Shown here: positions 1 to 8,837 of the stretch, piece after piece | How positions within the stretch are numbered: the first letter of the stretch is position 1 | Layout: each line of letters starts with the position of its first letter | NCBI RefSeq assembly: GCF_001678945.1 | Contig: NZ_CP015124.1 | Span: forward strand, 3,076,001 to 3,140,000 | Reading direction: 5' to 3' | DNA: 64,000 nucleotides | DNA from: Phaeobacter gallaeciensis | GTDB lineage: Bacteria; Pseudomonadota; Alphaproteobacteria; Rhodobacterales; Rhodobacteraceae | The notes under the pieces: generated by a model | The model's database searches: none | What the model saw: only the letters and a program-made list of their open reading frames with translations | Told to the model about the DNA's origin: nothing | Position numbers and translations under genes: made by a program

Positions 1-477
1 GATCTCTCCGGCTTCGGCGTCACCCTCGGCAATATGGCGAAAGGTGAGCGGTCCAAGGCGCATCTCGGTGCAGGAGCGACCGCCAAATCCCGCAGGACCC
101 GGATCGTGGTTGCCCTCCACCCAGATCCAGTCCTGTGCGGCGATCAGGCTGCGCAGGTCCTGCACGTCCTCTGGAGGCAGCGCCTGGGCGGCGGCCAGAT
201 CGTCGAAACTGTCGCCAAGGCAGAGCAGGGTTTCGGGCTGGAGTTGCCGGATCAGCGCCGCCAGCCGCGCCAGTGTATCGCGGGTCTCATACGGAGGCAG
301 GGGAGCGCCGCCGCGCCGCAGGTGACGTTCGGATTTGCCCATATGCAGGTCCGAGACACAAAGCAGTCGCCGCTCTGCCCACCAGAGCGCGCCGCTGCCA
401 AGCGCGGTGAGCCGTGCGCCTGCCAGTGTGAAATCATAGCCGACCAAGGCGCCCTGAAATCCTGCCGGATCGTTCAT
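1..477 (-). CDS. pdeM: Ligase-associated metallophosphoesterase (PdeM type), 3' end outside the window
   Basis: The first 159 codons are present and the C-terminus runs off the left edge. The reverse-strand translation shows the calcineurin-like metallophosphoesterase motifs in order: SDLHMGKSERH (DxH), LCLGDSFDD (GDxxD) and VEGNHDPGP (GNHD), which bind two metal ions. In this family the protein accompanies a bacterial DNA ligase and a DEXH helicase in DNA end repair. Its ATG overlaps the stop codon of the helicase gene by four bases (ATGA), so the two are probably translated together. The ligase and the partner nuclease of such clusters, if present, would lie beyond the left edge. Confidence 0.85.
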   Translation of the reverse strand, partial: MNDPAGFQGALVGYDFTLAGARLTALGSGALWWAERRLLCVSDLHMGKSERHLRRGGAPLPPYETRDTLARLAALIRQLQPETLLCLGDSFDDLAAAQALPPEDVQDLRSLIAAQDWIWVEGNHDPGPAGFGGRSCTEMRLGPLTFRHIAEGDAEAGEI

Positions 478-2900
478 GAATCCAGCTCCGCGAGGCCCGA
501 GGTGCGCATCAGCTCTTCGGCTTCGCGCTCCAGAAGTTTCTGTGCCCCAGCGCCCTGAACCGGCACCTTTCCCATTTCCAACAGTAAAGGCGCGGCCAGC
601 GGGCTGATCCGCTCAAGTCGCCGCAGGGTCACGCGGCCCCGGATGCGGTCGGCCATTTCCTCGATACGGGCAAAATCCACCAGCCCGCTCAGCGCTTCGT
701 CGCGGGTGATATCCAGCAGCAGGTGATCGGGATCGTATTTGCGCAGCGTGTCATAGAGGATATCGGACGAAAACGTCGCCTGCCGCCCGGATTTGCGGGC
801 GCCGGGGCTGTTGCGTTCGATCAGCCCGGCGATGGTGGCCGCGCCGCGAAAGGCGCGTTTCATCACAGAATTTTCGGCCAGCCAGCGCTCCAGCCCGTCG
901 CGCAGGGCGTCGGCCTCCAGCAAGGGCGCGGGGTCGGTTAGCTCGGCAAGGCCCCAGATCAGCGTGGCGTAATCTGTGGCGACAAAGCCCAGCGGATCAA
1001 GGCCCAGCTCCTCCATCCGTTTGGTCACCAGCAGCCCCAGCGTCTGCTGAGCGTTGCGTCCGGCAAAGCCATAGAGACAGGTATGTTCCCGGCCCTGATG
1101 CGGAAAGCTTTCGATCAGCATCTGCCCGGCGCGCGGCAATTCGGATACCTGGCGCTGCAGGTCCAGCCAGTCGGCGGTGTGGGCGGGCAGATCGGGCCAG
1201 TGGCCGCGCGCCAGAAGGTCCAGAATGCCCTGGCTCAATTGGGTGGAGGTGGCGAATTTGGTGCCCGAGAACACGGCGATCTTCGGCTTGCGGCCCCGGT
1301 CGCGGCTAACTTCCACTGTCATTTCGCGCAAGGATTCATAGCGCACGATCTGGCCACCGATCAGGAAGGTATCGCCGGGGGTCAATGTGGCGGCAAAGGC
1401 CTCTTCGATCTCGCCCAGCGGCTTGCCGCCGCGGCTGTGTTTCATCCGCACCTTCAGAAGGTCGGCGTCCTGAATGGTGCCGATATTCATGCGGATGCGG
1501 GCCGCCGCACGCGGATCGCGCAGCTGCCACAGGCCGTCCGGGCGCTGCAGCAGGCGCTGCCATTGGTCATAGGCGCGCAAGGCGTAACCACCGGTGGCGC
1601 AGAAATCGAGACAGGCATCGAATTCCGCGCGGCTGAGGGCGGCATAGGCGCCTGTGCTGATGACCTCGGCGAAAAGCGCATCGGCATCAAACGGCCCCGC
1701 GCAGGCGGTGATCAGGATATGCTGGCACAGTACATCGCGCGGTCCCGGTGGGCGTGGATCGCCATCAAGCCTGCCTGCCTGCACCGCCTCCAGCGCGGCG
1801 TGGCATTCGATCACTTCAAACCGGTTGGCGGGCACCAGAAGCGCTTTGGACGGGGCGTTGTAGCGGTGGTTGGCGCGCCCGATGCGTTGCACCAGCCGTT
1901 TGACGTTCTTTGGGGCGCCGATCTGGATCACCAGATCCACGTTGCCCCAGTCGATGCCCAGATCCAGCGAGCCGGTACAGACCACGGCGCGCAGCTCTCC
2001 GGCGACCATCGCGGCCTCGACCCGCTCGCGCTGCGCCCGGTCGAGCGAGCCGTGATGAATGGCGATGGGCAACGCGTCTTCATTGGCAAGCCACAGGTTG
2101 TGAAAGAAGATTTCCGCCTGTGCCCGGGTGTTGTGAAAGATCAGCGTGGTCTGATGGGCGCGGATCTGTTCCAGCACGGCAGGGATCGCATAGGCCGCGC
2201 CGCCCCCCGCCCAGGGCGGTGCCTCACTCGTGTGCAACATGGCGATATCGGGGGCGGGGCCGGGATCAGCCAGCACGATATCGCAGGGGTCCGGATGGCG
2301 CGCCAGATAGCGGGCGATGGCGGCGGGATCATCCACCGTGGCCGAAAGGCCCACCCGGCGCAGATCCGGGCAAAGGCTTTGCAGCCGCGCCAGCGCCAGC
2401 ATCAGCTGATCACCGCGTTTGCTTTCGGCGAGAGCGTGGATTTCGTCGATGACGATGCGCCGCAGCCCGCCAAAGGTGCGGGCGGCATCCTCGTAAGAGA
2501 CCATCAGCGCCAGGCTTTCGGGGGTGGTCAGCAGGATATGCGGCGGGTCGGCGCGCTGGCGTTTGCGGCGCGATTGCGGGGTGTCGCCGGTGCGGTCGTC
2601 AATCCGGATCGGCAGTCCCATTTCCTCGACCGGCGTGCGCAGGTTGCGTTTGATATCCGCCGCCAGCGCCTTGAGTGGTGAGACATAGAGCGTGTGCAGA
2701 CCTTCGTGGCTGCCGTCCGCCAGCTCGGACAGCGTCGGTAGGAAACCGGCCATCGTCTTGCCGCCGCCGGTGGGGGCGATCAGCAGCGTGGCGGGATCGG
2801 TGGCACGGTCCAGCATGTCCTGCTGATGCGGATGGATGGACCAGCCCCGGGCGCTGAACCAGTCCAGGATCCGGGGCGGCAAGGCGGCAGTGCTATCCAT
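474..2900 (-). CDS. Ligase-associated DEXH-box DNA helicase (Lhr-like)
   Basis: Superfamily 2 helicase of 808 residues. Visible motifs are TGGGKTMAGFLP (Walker A, about residue 45), DEIHAL (DEVH-type Walker B), SATVDDP (motif III), TGSLDLGIDWGNVD and QRIGRANHR (motifs V and VI), followed by the long Lhr-type C-terminal region. Family role: ATP-driven helicase paired with the ligase-associated phosphoesterase and nuclease in DNA damage repair. I chose the ATG at 2900 because it gives the family length and begins MDSTAALPP just before the helicase core. An upstream extension to 3110 is in frame but would run inside the MarR gene and has no helicase-like sequence. Confidence 0.9.
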   Translation of the reverse strand: MDSTAALPPRILDWFSARGWSIHPHQQDMLDRATDPATLLIAPTGGGKTMAGFLPTLSELADGSHEGLHTLYVSPLKALAADIKRNLRTPVEEMGLPIRIDDRTGDTPQSRRKRQRADPPHILLTTPESLALMVSYEDAARTFGGLRRIVIDEIHALAESKRGDQLMLALARLQSLCPDLRRVGLSATVDDPAAIARYLARHPDPCDIVLADPGPAPDIAMLHTSEAPPWAGGGAAYAIPAVLEQIRAHQTTLIFHNTRAQAEIFFHNLWLANEDALPIAIHHGSLDRAQRERVEAAMVAGELRAVVCTGSLDLGIDWGNVDLVIQIGAPKNVKRLVQRIGRANHRYNAPSKALLVPANRFEVIECHAALEAVQAGRLDGDPRPPGPRDVLCQHILITACAGPFDADALFAEVISTGAYAALSRAEFDACLDFCATGGYALRAYDQWQRLLQRPDGLWQLRDPRAAARIRMNIGTIQDADLLKVRMKHSRGGKPLGEIEEAFAATLTPGDTFLIGGQIVRYESLREMTVEVSRDRGRKPKIAVFSGTKFATSTQLSQGILDLLARGHWPDLPAHTADWLDLQRQVSELPRAGQMLIESFPHQGREHTCLYGFAGRNAQQTLGLLVTKRMEELGLDPLGFVATDYATLIWGLAELTDPAPLLEADALRDGLERWLAENSVMKRAFRGAATIAGLIERNSPGARKSGRQATFSSDILYDTLRKYDPDHLLLDITRDEALSGLVDFARIEEMADRIRGRVTLRRLERISPLAAPLLLEMGKVPVQGAGAQKLLEREAEELMRTSGLAELDS

Positions 2901-2934
2901 AAAGGTTCCGTTTGGGGCGGCGGCGGGCAGGGCG

Positions 2935-3627
2935 TCAGGAGGCGCCGGGGACCTGCGCCAGCCGTGCGCTGATGGCGTTGATCTCGTCCGGGAAACGGTT
3001 GTTGCCGATATCCCCGGCTTCTTCGGTCCAGGTGACGAACCGTTCGAACAGGGGGACAAATAGGGCGAGTTCCTCTTCGCTCCAGCCCGACAGGAATTCG
3101 CCAAGAACAAGGAACTTGAACTGGCGCACGGCTTCGATGATGGCGGTGCCCCGTTCCGTCAGCTCGACCAGAGTGCGGCGGGCGTCGCGCTGGCTGACGG
3201 TGCGCTGGGCCAGCCCCCGAGCGATCAGGTCGCTGGTGAGGCGGGAGGCCCGCGACGGGTCGATGCGCAGGCGCGCGGCAACGGTGGAGACCATGACCTC
3301 TTCCTCGGCATCGTCGCTGCCAAAGGTACTCGCCGGGGCCCAGATCGCCATCATCACGTCAAGCTGGGCCAGATCGACCTCCTCGGCCAGCCCAAAGGCC
3401 GCCAGCGCCGCCGAGCCAAGCTCGCGCTTGTTCACCCGGCGCCGCCACTGTTGCAGCACGTCGTCAATCTCCAGCGCTGCCGTGCTGGTGCGGCTGTCAA
3501 TCCCGGCCTCTTCCAGGAAATTCGTCAGTTCGGTGTTGCGCCCGGCTATGGTTCCATCCTCCAGGAGGTCGTCGGCCCGGGGGGCTGACAAAATTACATG
3601 CTGTTGACATGTAAATGACGTCGTCAT
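2935..3627 (-). CDS. MarR-family transcriptional regulator
   Basis: 230-residue protein. Residues about 95-185 have the winged-helix pattern of MarR proteins: VSTVAARLRIDPSRASRLTS is the recognition helix region, followed by a wing QRDARRTLVELTERG. The N-terminal 80 residues are longer than usual for MarR proteins. The start at 3627 is uncertain: the ATG lies in the putative operator and no clear Shine-Dalgarno sequence is visible, so a downstream TTG is possible. It is divergent from the MFS efflux gene, the classic arrangement for a MarR regulator controlling a drug exporter, so it probably represses that gene and itself. The ligand is unknown. Confidence 0.8.
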   Translation of the reverse strand: MTTSFTCQQHVILSAPRADDLLEDGTIAGRNTELTNFLEEAGIDSRTSTAALEIDDVLQQWRRRVNKRELGSAALAAFGLAEEVDLAQLDVMMAIWAPASTFGSDDAEEEVMVSTVAARLRIDPSRASRLTSDLIARGLAQRTVSQRDARRTLVELTERGTAIIEAVRQFKFLVLGEFLSGWSEEELALFVPLFERFVTWTEEAGDIGNNRFPDEINAISARLAQVPGAS

Positions 3628-3632
3628 ACATG
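3604..3632 (+). promoter_or_regulatory. Candidate promoter and palindromic operator between marR and MFS gene
   Basis: TTGACA at 3604-3609 is a perfect -35 box with a 17-base spacer to a weak -10, TACATG. Inside the spacer lies the inverted repeat ATGACG-T-CGTCAT (3615-3627), flanked by ACATGT on both sides. A repressor bound here would block the efflux promoter and overlap the annotated marR start. The sequence is seen directly; binding by the adjacent MarR protein is inferred. Confidence 0.5.
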
Positions 3633-3722
3633 TGCTGTTATCAGATGACCTGTTTCAGGGCCGAACGCAATGCAACTGCGGAGCGGCCCCCTTTCAAATC
3701 AAGCCAGAGCAAGGATTATCAC

Positions 3723-5243
3723 GTGAGCGGACCGATCCCAAGCACCCCCGGAGCCCTGGACGACAGAGAGCTGAAGCTGATGATCGGCGCGGTGGCCTCT
3801 GTTTTGTTCATTGCTTCGCTGGGTCAGACGGTGGTGACGACGGCGCTGCCCACGATCCTGAGCGAGCTGGGCGGATTGTCGCAGATCACCTGGGTCATTA
3901 CCGCCTATCTGATGGCGGCGACCGTCGGGGCGCCGGTCTGTGGCAAGCTGGGCGACCTGTTCGGGCGCAAGCCGGTGATGCAGGGTGGCATCGTGGTGTT
4001 TCTTGTCGGCTCGCTGATCTGCGCGCTGGCACCGAACCTCTGGGTGCTGGTGGCGGGGCGGTTTGTGCAGGGCGTTGGCGGCGGCGGGCTGATCGTCGTC
4101 TCTATGGCCACTGTCGCCGATGCTGTCCCCGCCCGCGAACGGGGCCGCTATCAGGGGATGCTGGGCAGCGTCTTTGCTGCCTCGACCGTGGTCGGCCCGC
4201 TGGCGGGTGGCTTTATCGTGCAGCATTTCGCGTGGGAGTGGCTGTTCCTGCTGAACCTGCCGCTGGGGCTGGCGGCTTTTGTGGTGTTGGCCCGTTCGCT
4301 GGCCACGGTGCCGACCGGGCGGCGACCGTCGATTGACTATGCCGGCGGGCTGAGCCTGTCGCTGCTGCTTTCACTTGCGGTCATCTCAGCGAGCCTTGGC
4401 GGCTCTACCCTGCCCTGGAGCAGCGCAGAGATGCAGGGGCTGTTGATCGCGACACTGGCGGCACTGGCCGTCTTTGTGATGATCGAAAGCCGAGCCAAGG
4501 AGCCGATCCTGCCGCTCCGCCTGTTCCGGATCAACAATTTCCTGGTGTCCAATGCAGTTGGGCTGATCGTTGGCTCGGCGATGTTCGGCACCATCGTGTT
4601 TGTACCCTTTTTCATGCAGGTGGTGCGGGGCATGTCGCCGGCGCTGTCGGGGATGTTCACCTTTCCGATGATGGTCGGGATCATCCTTGGTTCTTCCATC
4701 TCGGGGCGGATCATGGTGCGGACCGGGCGGTATCGGTGGATGCCCACCGTGTCCACGCTGATCCTGGCCGGGGCGATGGCCTCCCTTGCGCAGATGGGCA
4801 CCAGCACACCCGAATGGTGGATCGCGGTGTCGATGGTGCTGACCGGGCTGGGGATCGGGCCGGTGATGGCGGTTGGCGTCACTTCGATCCAGAACGCGGT
4901 GCCGCTGACCATGGTCGGCGTCGGCACCGCCAGCGCCAATATGTTCCGGATGATCGGCGGCTCTGTCGGCACGGCGGTCTTTGGAGCGGTGTTTGCCGCC
5001 GGTCTGACGCGGGAACTGGGCGGCGCCCTTGGCGGTATGAACCCGCGCAGCCTCAGCAAGGATGCCATCATGGCGATGGAGCCGGGCCTGCGCGAGGCGG
5101 TGGTGACTGGTATCGCCGAGGCGCTGCACCCGGTGTTCTGGGCAGCAACGGTGCTCGCTTGCCTTGCTTGCCTGATGTCGCTGTTCCTGGCGGAAATCCC
5201 GCTGGAGGAGCGCAGCATGAGCCGGACGGCAGAAGCGGATTAG
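3723..5243 (+). CDS. MFS efflux transporter, DHA2 (EmrB/QacA) type
   Basis: 506 residues with about 14 hydrophobic segments, the length and helix count of drug:proton antiporters of the DHA2 group. Motif A is visible as GKLGDLFGRKPVMQGG after helix 2, and the motif C region GSVFAASTVVGPLAGGFIV follows in helix 5. Likely role: proton-driven export of hydrophobic drugs or metabolites from the inner membrane. The GTG at 3723 is chosen because AAGGA sits seven bases upstream and the protein then starts right before helix 1; the frame is open up to 3615 but that would cross the operator. It is controlled, by inference, by the divergent MarR protein. Substrate cannot be told from sequence. Confidence 0.88.
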   Translation: MSGPIPSTPGALDDRELKLMIGAVASVLFIASLGQTVVTTALPTILSELGGLSQITWVITAYLMAATVGAPVCGKLGDLFGRKPVMQGGIVVFLVGSLICALAPNLWVLVAGRFVQGVGGGGLIVVSMATVADAVPARERGRYQGMLGSVFAASTVVGPLAGGFIVQHFAWEWLFLLNLPLGLAAFVVLARSLATVPTGRRPSIDYAGGLSLSLLLSLAVISASLGGSTLPWSSAEMQGLLIATLAALAVFVMIESRAKEPILPLRLFRINNFLVSNAVGLIVGSAMFGTIVFVPFFMQVVRGMSPALSGMFTFPMMVGIILGSSISGRIMVRTGRYRWMPTVSTLILAGAMASLAQMGTSTPEWWIAVSMVLTGLGIGPVMAVGVTSIQNAVPLTMVGVGTASANMFRMIGGSVGTAVFGAVFAAGLTRELGGALGGMNPRSLSKDAIMAMEPGLREAVVTGIAEALHPVFWAATVLACLACLMSLFLAEIPLEERSMSRTAEAD

Positions 5244-5301
5244 ATGCCGCCAAAAGGCAGGCCGCACAGAGCCTGATCCGGGGCGTGCTGTTTGCCGCGC
5301 C

Positions 5302-6609
5302 TTACTTCACGATTTCCTCGTCCTCGACAAACATGTTCGCCCAGGCCCGGTCGATCAGATCGGGGCTCATCTCGTAGGGGATGCCTTCGAAATCGCAGAT
5401 CGCCATCATCTGGTCGATCAGGAACACCGGCTGGTAGTTGGCGTATACGTTGTCGATGGTGGGGTATTTCGTCTTCAGGAGATGCACCAATGTGGCTTCG
5501 TCCAGGCGCATCCCTTTCTTGCGGGCCACCAGAGCAAAGATCTTGAGGAAGTTTTCCTGATCCGGACCGTCGATCTTGATCTTGAAGAAGATCCGACGCA
5601 GCGCGGCCTGGTCAAAGATCTCGTTCGGGTGAAAGTTGGTCGAGAAGATCACCAGCGTGTCGAAGGGCACTTCGAACTTTTCGCCCGATTGCAGCGCCAG
5701 GATGTCGCGCCCCTCTTCCAGTGGCACGATCCAGCGGTTGACCAGGGCCTGTGGCGGCTCTGCCTGACGGCCAAGGTCGTCGACGATGAAGATGCCGCCA
5801 GTGGATTTCAATTGCAGCGGCGCCTGGTAGGTGCGCGCGGTCGGGTTGTAGACCAGATCCAGCATCGACAGGGACAATTCGCCGCCTGTGACCACGGTGG
5901 GCCGTTCGCATTTCACATAGCGCGTGTCGAACCGGCGCGGGCGGCGCAGGGCATTGGGGTCTTCGGCTTCTTCGGGGGCCGCGGTGTGCACGATGGGGTC
6001 ATAGACAGTGATAACCTGACCGGCGTATTCGATGGCGCGCGGCACGTAGACACAATCGCCCAGGGCATCGCGGATCCCGTTCGAGATCGAGGATTTCCCG
6101 TTGCCGGGCGGGCCGTACATCAGGATCGACCGGCCGGCGCTGACGGCAGGGCCGAGGTGATCCAGCAGGCTGTCCGGCAGGATCAGATGCCCCATCGCAT
6201 CTGTCAGCTGCTGCCGGGTGACCATGATGTTGCGGATCGACTGGCGCTCGACCTGTTCGCGGTAGACATCCAGCGGCACAGGCATGGCGCCGTAGTATTC
6301 GGACTGGCTGAGCGCATCGAGCGCGCGCGCGCGCCCCGCATCGGTCAGCTGATAGCCCATTTCATTGCCGCTGTTGGCGTTGAGCGTGCCGGTCGCCTCC
6401 AGCAGTTTCTGTTCGCGTGCCATGTCGACCAGTTCCTGGGTCACCGGGATCGGCAGGCACAGCGCGGCAGCGATATCGCTGACCATATCCGCGTTCTTGC
6501 GGAACATGGTTTTTAGAAGGATATCGCGCATCATCACGATGGGCAGCTGCATCTGGGCAAGCCCCTTGGGCGCGGGCGGCGCCACCACGGCGCTGGTCTG
6601 CATGTTCAT
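5302..6609 (-). CDS. AAA-family (MoxR-like) ATPase at the end of the tad locus
   Basis: 435 residues. An N-terminal alpha-helical, winged-helix-like part (residues about 20-130) precedes an AAA module with Walker A GPPGNGKSSISNGI, a Walker B-like IFIVDDLGR and a sensor-like VIFSTNFHP, then RRIFFKIKI as a candidate arginine finger. I recognise this as the ATPase that in many Rhodobacterales sits next to tad pilus genes, but its biochemical job is not known to me. The ATG at 6609 is taken; the frame is open to 6693 but that part is low complexity. It lies about 190 bases after the prepilin peptidase on the same strand, so it may have its own promoter. Confidence 0.75.
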   Translation of the reverse strand: MNMQTSAVVAPPAPKGLAQMQLPIVMMRDILLKTMFRKNADMVSDIAAALCLPIPVTQELVDMAREQKLLEATGTLNANSGNEMGYQLTDAGRARALDALSQSEYYGAMPVPLDVYREQVERQSIRNIMVTRQQLTDAMGHLILPDSLLDHLGPAVSAGRSILMYGPPGNGKSSISNGIRDALGDCVYVPRAIEYAGQVITVYDPIVHTAAPEEAEDPNALRRPRRFDTRYVKCERPTVVTGGELSLSMLDLVYNPTARTYQAPLQLKSTGGIFIVDDLGRQAEPPQALVNRWIVPLEEGRDILALQSGEKFEVPFDTLVIFSTNFHPNEIFDQAALRRIFFKIKIDGPDQENFLKIFALVARKKGMRLDEATLVHLLKTKYPTIDNVYANYQPVFLIDQMMAICDFEGIPYEMSPDLIDRAWANMFVEDEEIVK

Positions 6610-6802
6610 GTCACGGCCTGTCTGTTCATCCTGTGCCCCTGCTACGCCTCTGCCTGGCGGGGCAGGGGACAAGAGCTGCGTTGCTGACCTCACAGTCTAT
6701 TCACCACTGTGGCAAGACAACGGCAATGCTGGTGCATTTCCGGGAAAGGCGTTGCAATTTGAGCTGGATTTTAGTGACCGACAGGAGGTCTCAGCTTTGG
6801 TA

Positions 6803-7324
6803 TCAGGCGGCTGCAGGCAGGCTGCCAAACAGGGCGCCAAGGATCAGGTAGATGGCCAATGTGCCGCCAAGGCATAGGCCCATTGGAAACTTGCTGCCGA
6901 CGTTCCAGCTGCGCCAGTCGGGCGCGAGCCTGCGCAGCGGTGTGTATTTCACCAGCCTATGGGTGAAAAAGCCGGCAAGGAGATTGGCGGAAAAGATCAT
7001 CATCACCGCTGGCAGATCAGCGAGCGCCACCAGCGGCGCGGCAGCCCCTGCGAATTTGGCATCCCCGGCGCCGATCATGCCGGCCGAATAGAACAGAAAG
7101 CCAAGGCCGATCCCGACGGGAAGATGCAGCAGCTGCCAGCCATAATCGGCCCAGGACGGCATCACGAAAAGCCCAACCACCACATAGACCGCGCCCAGCG
7201 TGTCATTGATCCAGTTGGGAATGCGCATGCCGCGCAGATCCGTCAGCGCCGCCGCATAGCACAGCGGCAGCACGAAGGGCAGGAACCACAGCGCGGCCTG
7301 GGCCGGGATGGCCAGATGGACCAT
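6803..7324 (-). CDS. cpaA: Prepilin peptidase, A24 family (CpaA/TadV)
   Basis: 173-residue inner-membrane aspartyl protease that removes the short leader of Flp pilins and pseudopilins. The two catalytic aspartates are visible: in TDLRGMRIPNWIND near residue 28 and in the GAGDAKFAG (GxGD) motif near residue 87. Five to six hydrophobic segments are present and the large N-terminal methylase domain of PilD is absent, as in TadV. It starts three bases after the TPR lipoprotein gene stop, so it is in the tad operon. Substrates are probably the two pilins at 16.9-17.4 kb. Confidence 0.92.
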   Translation of the reverse strand: MVHLAIPAQAALWFLPFVLPLCYAAALTDLRGMRIPNWINDTLGAVYVVVGLFVMPSWADYGWQLLHLPVGIGLGFLFYSAGMIGAGDAKFAGAAAPLVALADLPAVMMIFSANLLAGFFTHRLVKYTPLRRLAPDWRSWNVGSKFPMGLCLGGTLAIYLILGALFGSLPAAA

Positions 7325-7327
7325 GGA

Positions 7328-8179
7328 TCAGCCGTTTTCGAGGGCTGCCAGCGAACGGGCTGCGGCCTCAAAATGCTGGGGATGGGTAGCGATGGCTTCG
7401 CGCAGCAGGTTCTCACCTGTCTTGACGTCGCCCTGCTTCACCGCCGACAGCGCCAACGTGTGCAGCAGTTGGGCGCGCTCTGTCTGATCGAGCGGGATCA
7501 CCGGCAGGGTGTAATTGCGCTGGGCACCGCGGGCCAGAACCAAGTTGTTCTTGGCGGTGAACAGCGAGGGATCCTGACGGATGGCGTCGCTGAATAGGCG
7601 CTCGGCCTGGGCATAGCTGCCGCGCGAGAGTTTTGAATAGCCCCAGTTGTTCATCACCTTGGCTGGCTGCGTGGTGAGGCCAGTGGCGATTTCATAGAAA
7701 CTGTCGGCGCGTTTCCATTCCTTGTTGGCATCCGCCACCATCGCCTCAAGCCGATACCGGCGGTAGGTTTCATGGGTGGGCGGCACGGAATCCAGCGCGG
7801 CCTTTGCGCCTTTCCAATCGCCGGTGCGGATCAGGGCGTCTGCCAGCGAGACCTTGTCTTCCACGGTCGCCTCGGGATGGGCGGCGACTTTTTTCCAGGC
7901 GCTTGCGGCCTCGGTATTGCGTTTGGCGCGGATCATCGAAGTGGCCAGTCCGCGCTGGAAATCGATCCGGTCCGGAGCGGATTTCAGCGATTTCTGGAAG
8001 TAGCTCACCGCCTCATTCGGGTCCGCCACGGTCAGCATCACATCGTTGAGGTTGTGTTCATCGACGACGTTCACGTCCTGAAACGCCCGTTCGACGGTTT
8101 CCTTGCCATCGGGTTTTACGCAGGCCGACAGGGCCAGTGCGCCGATCAGGCATGGTGTCACAAGAATTGACTGGCGCAT
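7328..8179 (-). CDS. tadD: TPR lipoprotein of the Tad pilus (TadD-like)
   Basis: 283 residues. It begins with a lipoprotein signal peptide ending LALSAC (lipobox), so it is probably anchored in the outer membrane. The rest is tetratricopeptide helical repeats, for example NNWGYSKLSRGSYAQAERLF and a following TAKNNLVLARGAQRNY. TadD proteins are thought to help assemble or place the secretin. It lies between a second TPR lipoprotein gene and the prepilin peptidase on the same strand. The ATG at 8179 follows AAGGA. Confidence 0.85.
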   Translation of the reverse strand: MRQSILVTPCLIGALALSACVKPDGKETVERAFQDVNVVDEHNLNDVMLTVADPNEAVSYFQKSLKSAPDRIDFQRGLATSMIRAKRNTEAASAWKKVAAHPEATVEDKVSLADALIRTGDWKGAKAALDSVPPTHETYRRYRLEAMVADANKEWKRADSFYEIATGLTTQPAKVMNNWGYSKLSRGSYAQAERLFSDAIRQDPSLFTAKNNLVLARGAQRNYTLPVIPLDQTERAQLLHTLALSAVKQGDVKTGENLLREAIATHPQHFEAAARSLAALENG

Positions 8180-8220
8180 TTTATGCGTCCTTTTGCTGCT
8201 CTGCCTTTGCGGTCTTGGAG

Positions 8221-8835
8221 TCAGGGCACCTTGCCAATCCGGTAGCTGCCGCCGCCTTGCCGCATCAAAGTGTAGTCGTTTCGACTTTCGTTTTGCGGAT
8301 CACTATGCGCGGAATTTTCAAGATTTTCGAGAGCCCGGCGCAAATTATCCCGGATTGCGTCACTTTCGCCATTATCCAGCGCATAGGCACGGCGCAGAAT
8401 TTGTGTGGCTTCCGGAGTTTTTCCGCGCTCCATCAGGACGACGCCAAGGTTGTTCAGGGCCTCAGGCCAGTCTGGCGCGGCCTTTGTTGCGCGTCGCAGC
8501 AGGGTTTCTGCCTGACCCAGACGGCCAAGCCCCAGATTGGCCGATCCCATGCTGGACAGCACCTCGGCGGTCAGCCCGTGCTCCAGCCCGGCGCGGGTAA
8601 AGGCGTCAAGGGCCAGCTCGTACTCTCCGGCATCCATCAGCCGGTGGCCGACCACCAGCCCGTCCTCGGCCTGTTTGCGGGTATCCACGCCGGGTGCCCA
8701 GGGGCTGGCGGGATCTTGATGCATAATCTGCGTATCGCAGGCCCCAACAGCAAACACCGCCATCAGCGCGGCGGCACGGATGGCGGTTTCAGAAACGTAT
8801 GGGCGGTGGGGCACTGCCCTCCGCGAATTGGCCAT
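8221..8835 (-). CDS. Second TPR lipoprotein of the tad locus
   Basis: 204 residues. A short basic N-terminus and hydrophobic stretch end in AVFAVGAC, a lipobox-like site, followed by at least three TPR-type repeats (for example SSMGSANLGLGRLGQAETLL and ALNNLGVVLMERGKTPEATQ). It begins two bases past the tadC stop and precedes the other TPR lipoprotein, so it belongs to the pilus operon. Tad loci often carry one TadD; here there are two different TPR lipoproteins in tandem. They may act together at the outer-membrane secretin, which is inference. Confidence 0.82.
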   Translation of the reverse strand: MANSRRAVPHRPYVSETAIRAAALMAVFAVGACDTQIMHQDPASPWAPGVDTRKQAEDGLVVGHRLMDAGEYELALDAFTRAGLEHGLTAEVLSSMGSANLGLGRLGQAETLLRRATKAAPDWPEALNNLGVVLMERGKTPEATQILRRAYALDNGESDAIRDNLRRALENLENSAHSDPQNESRNDYTLMRQGGGSYRIGKVP

Positions 8836-8837
8836 GA

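Noticed and set aside
1083-2681. 532-codon open frame on the plus strand
   Set aside because: It lies wholly opposite the helicase core, which has complete SF2 motifs. The composition (runs of Gly, Arg, His, Gln) is that of an antisense shadow in high-GC DNA.
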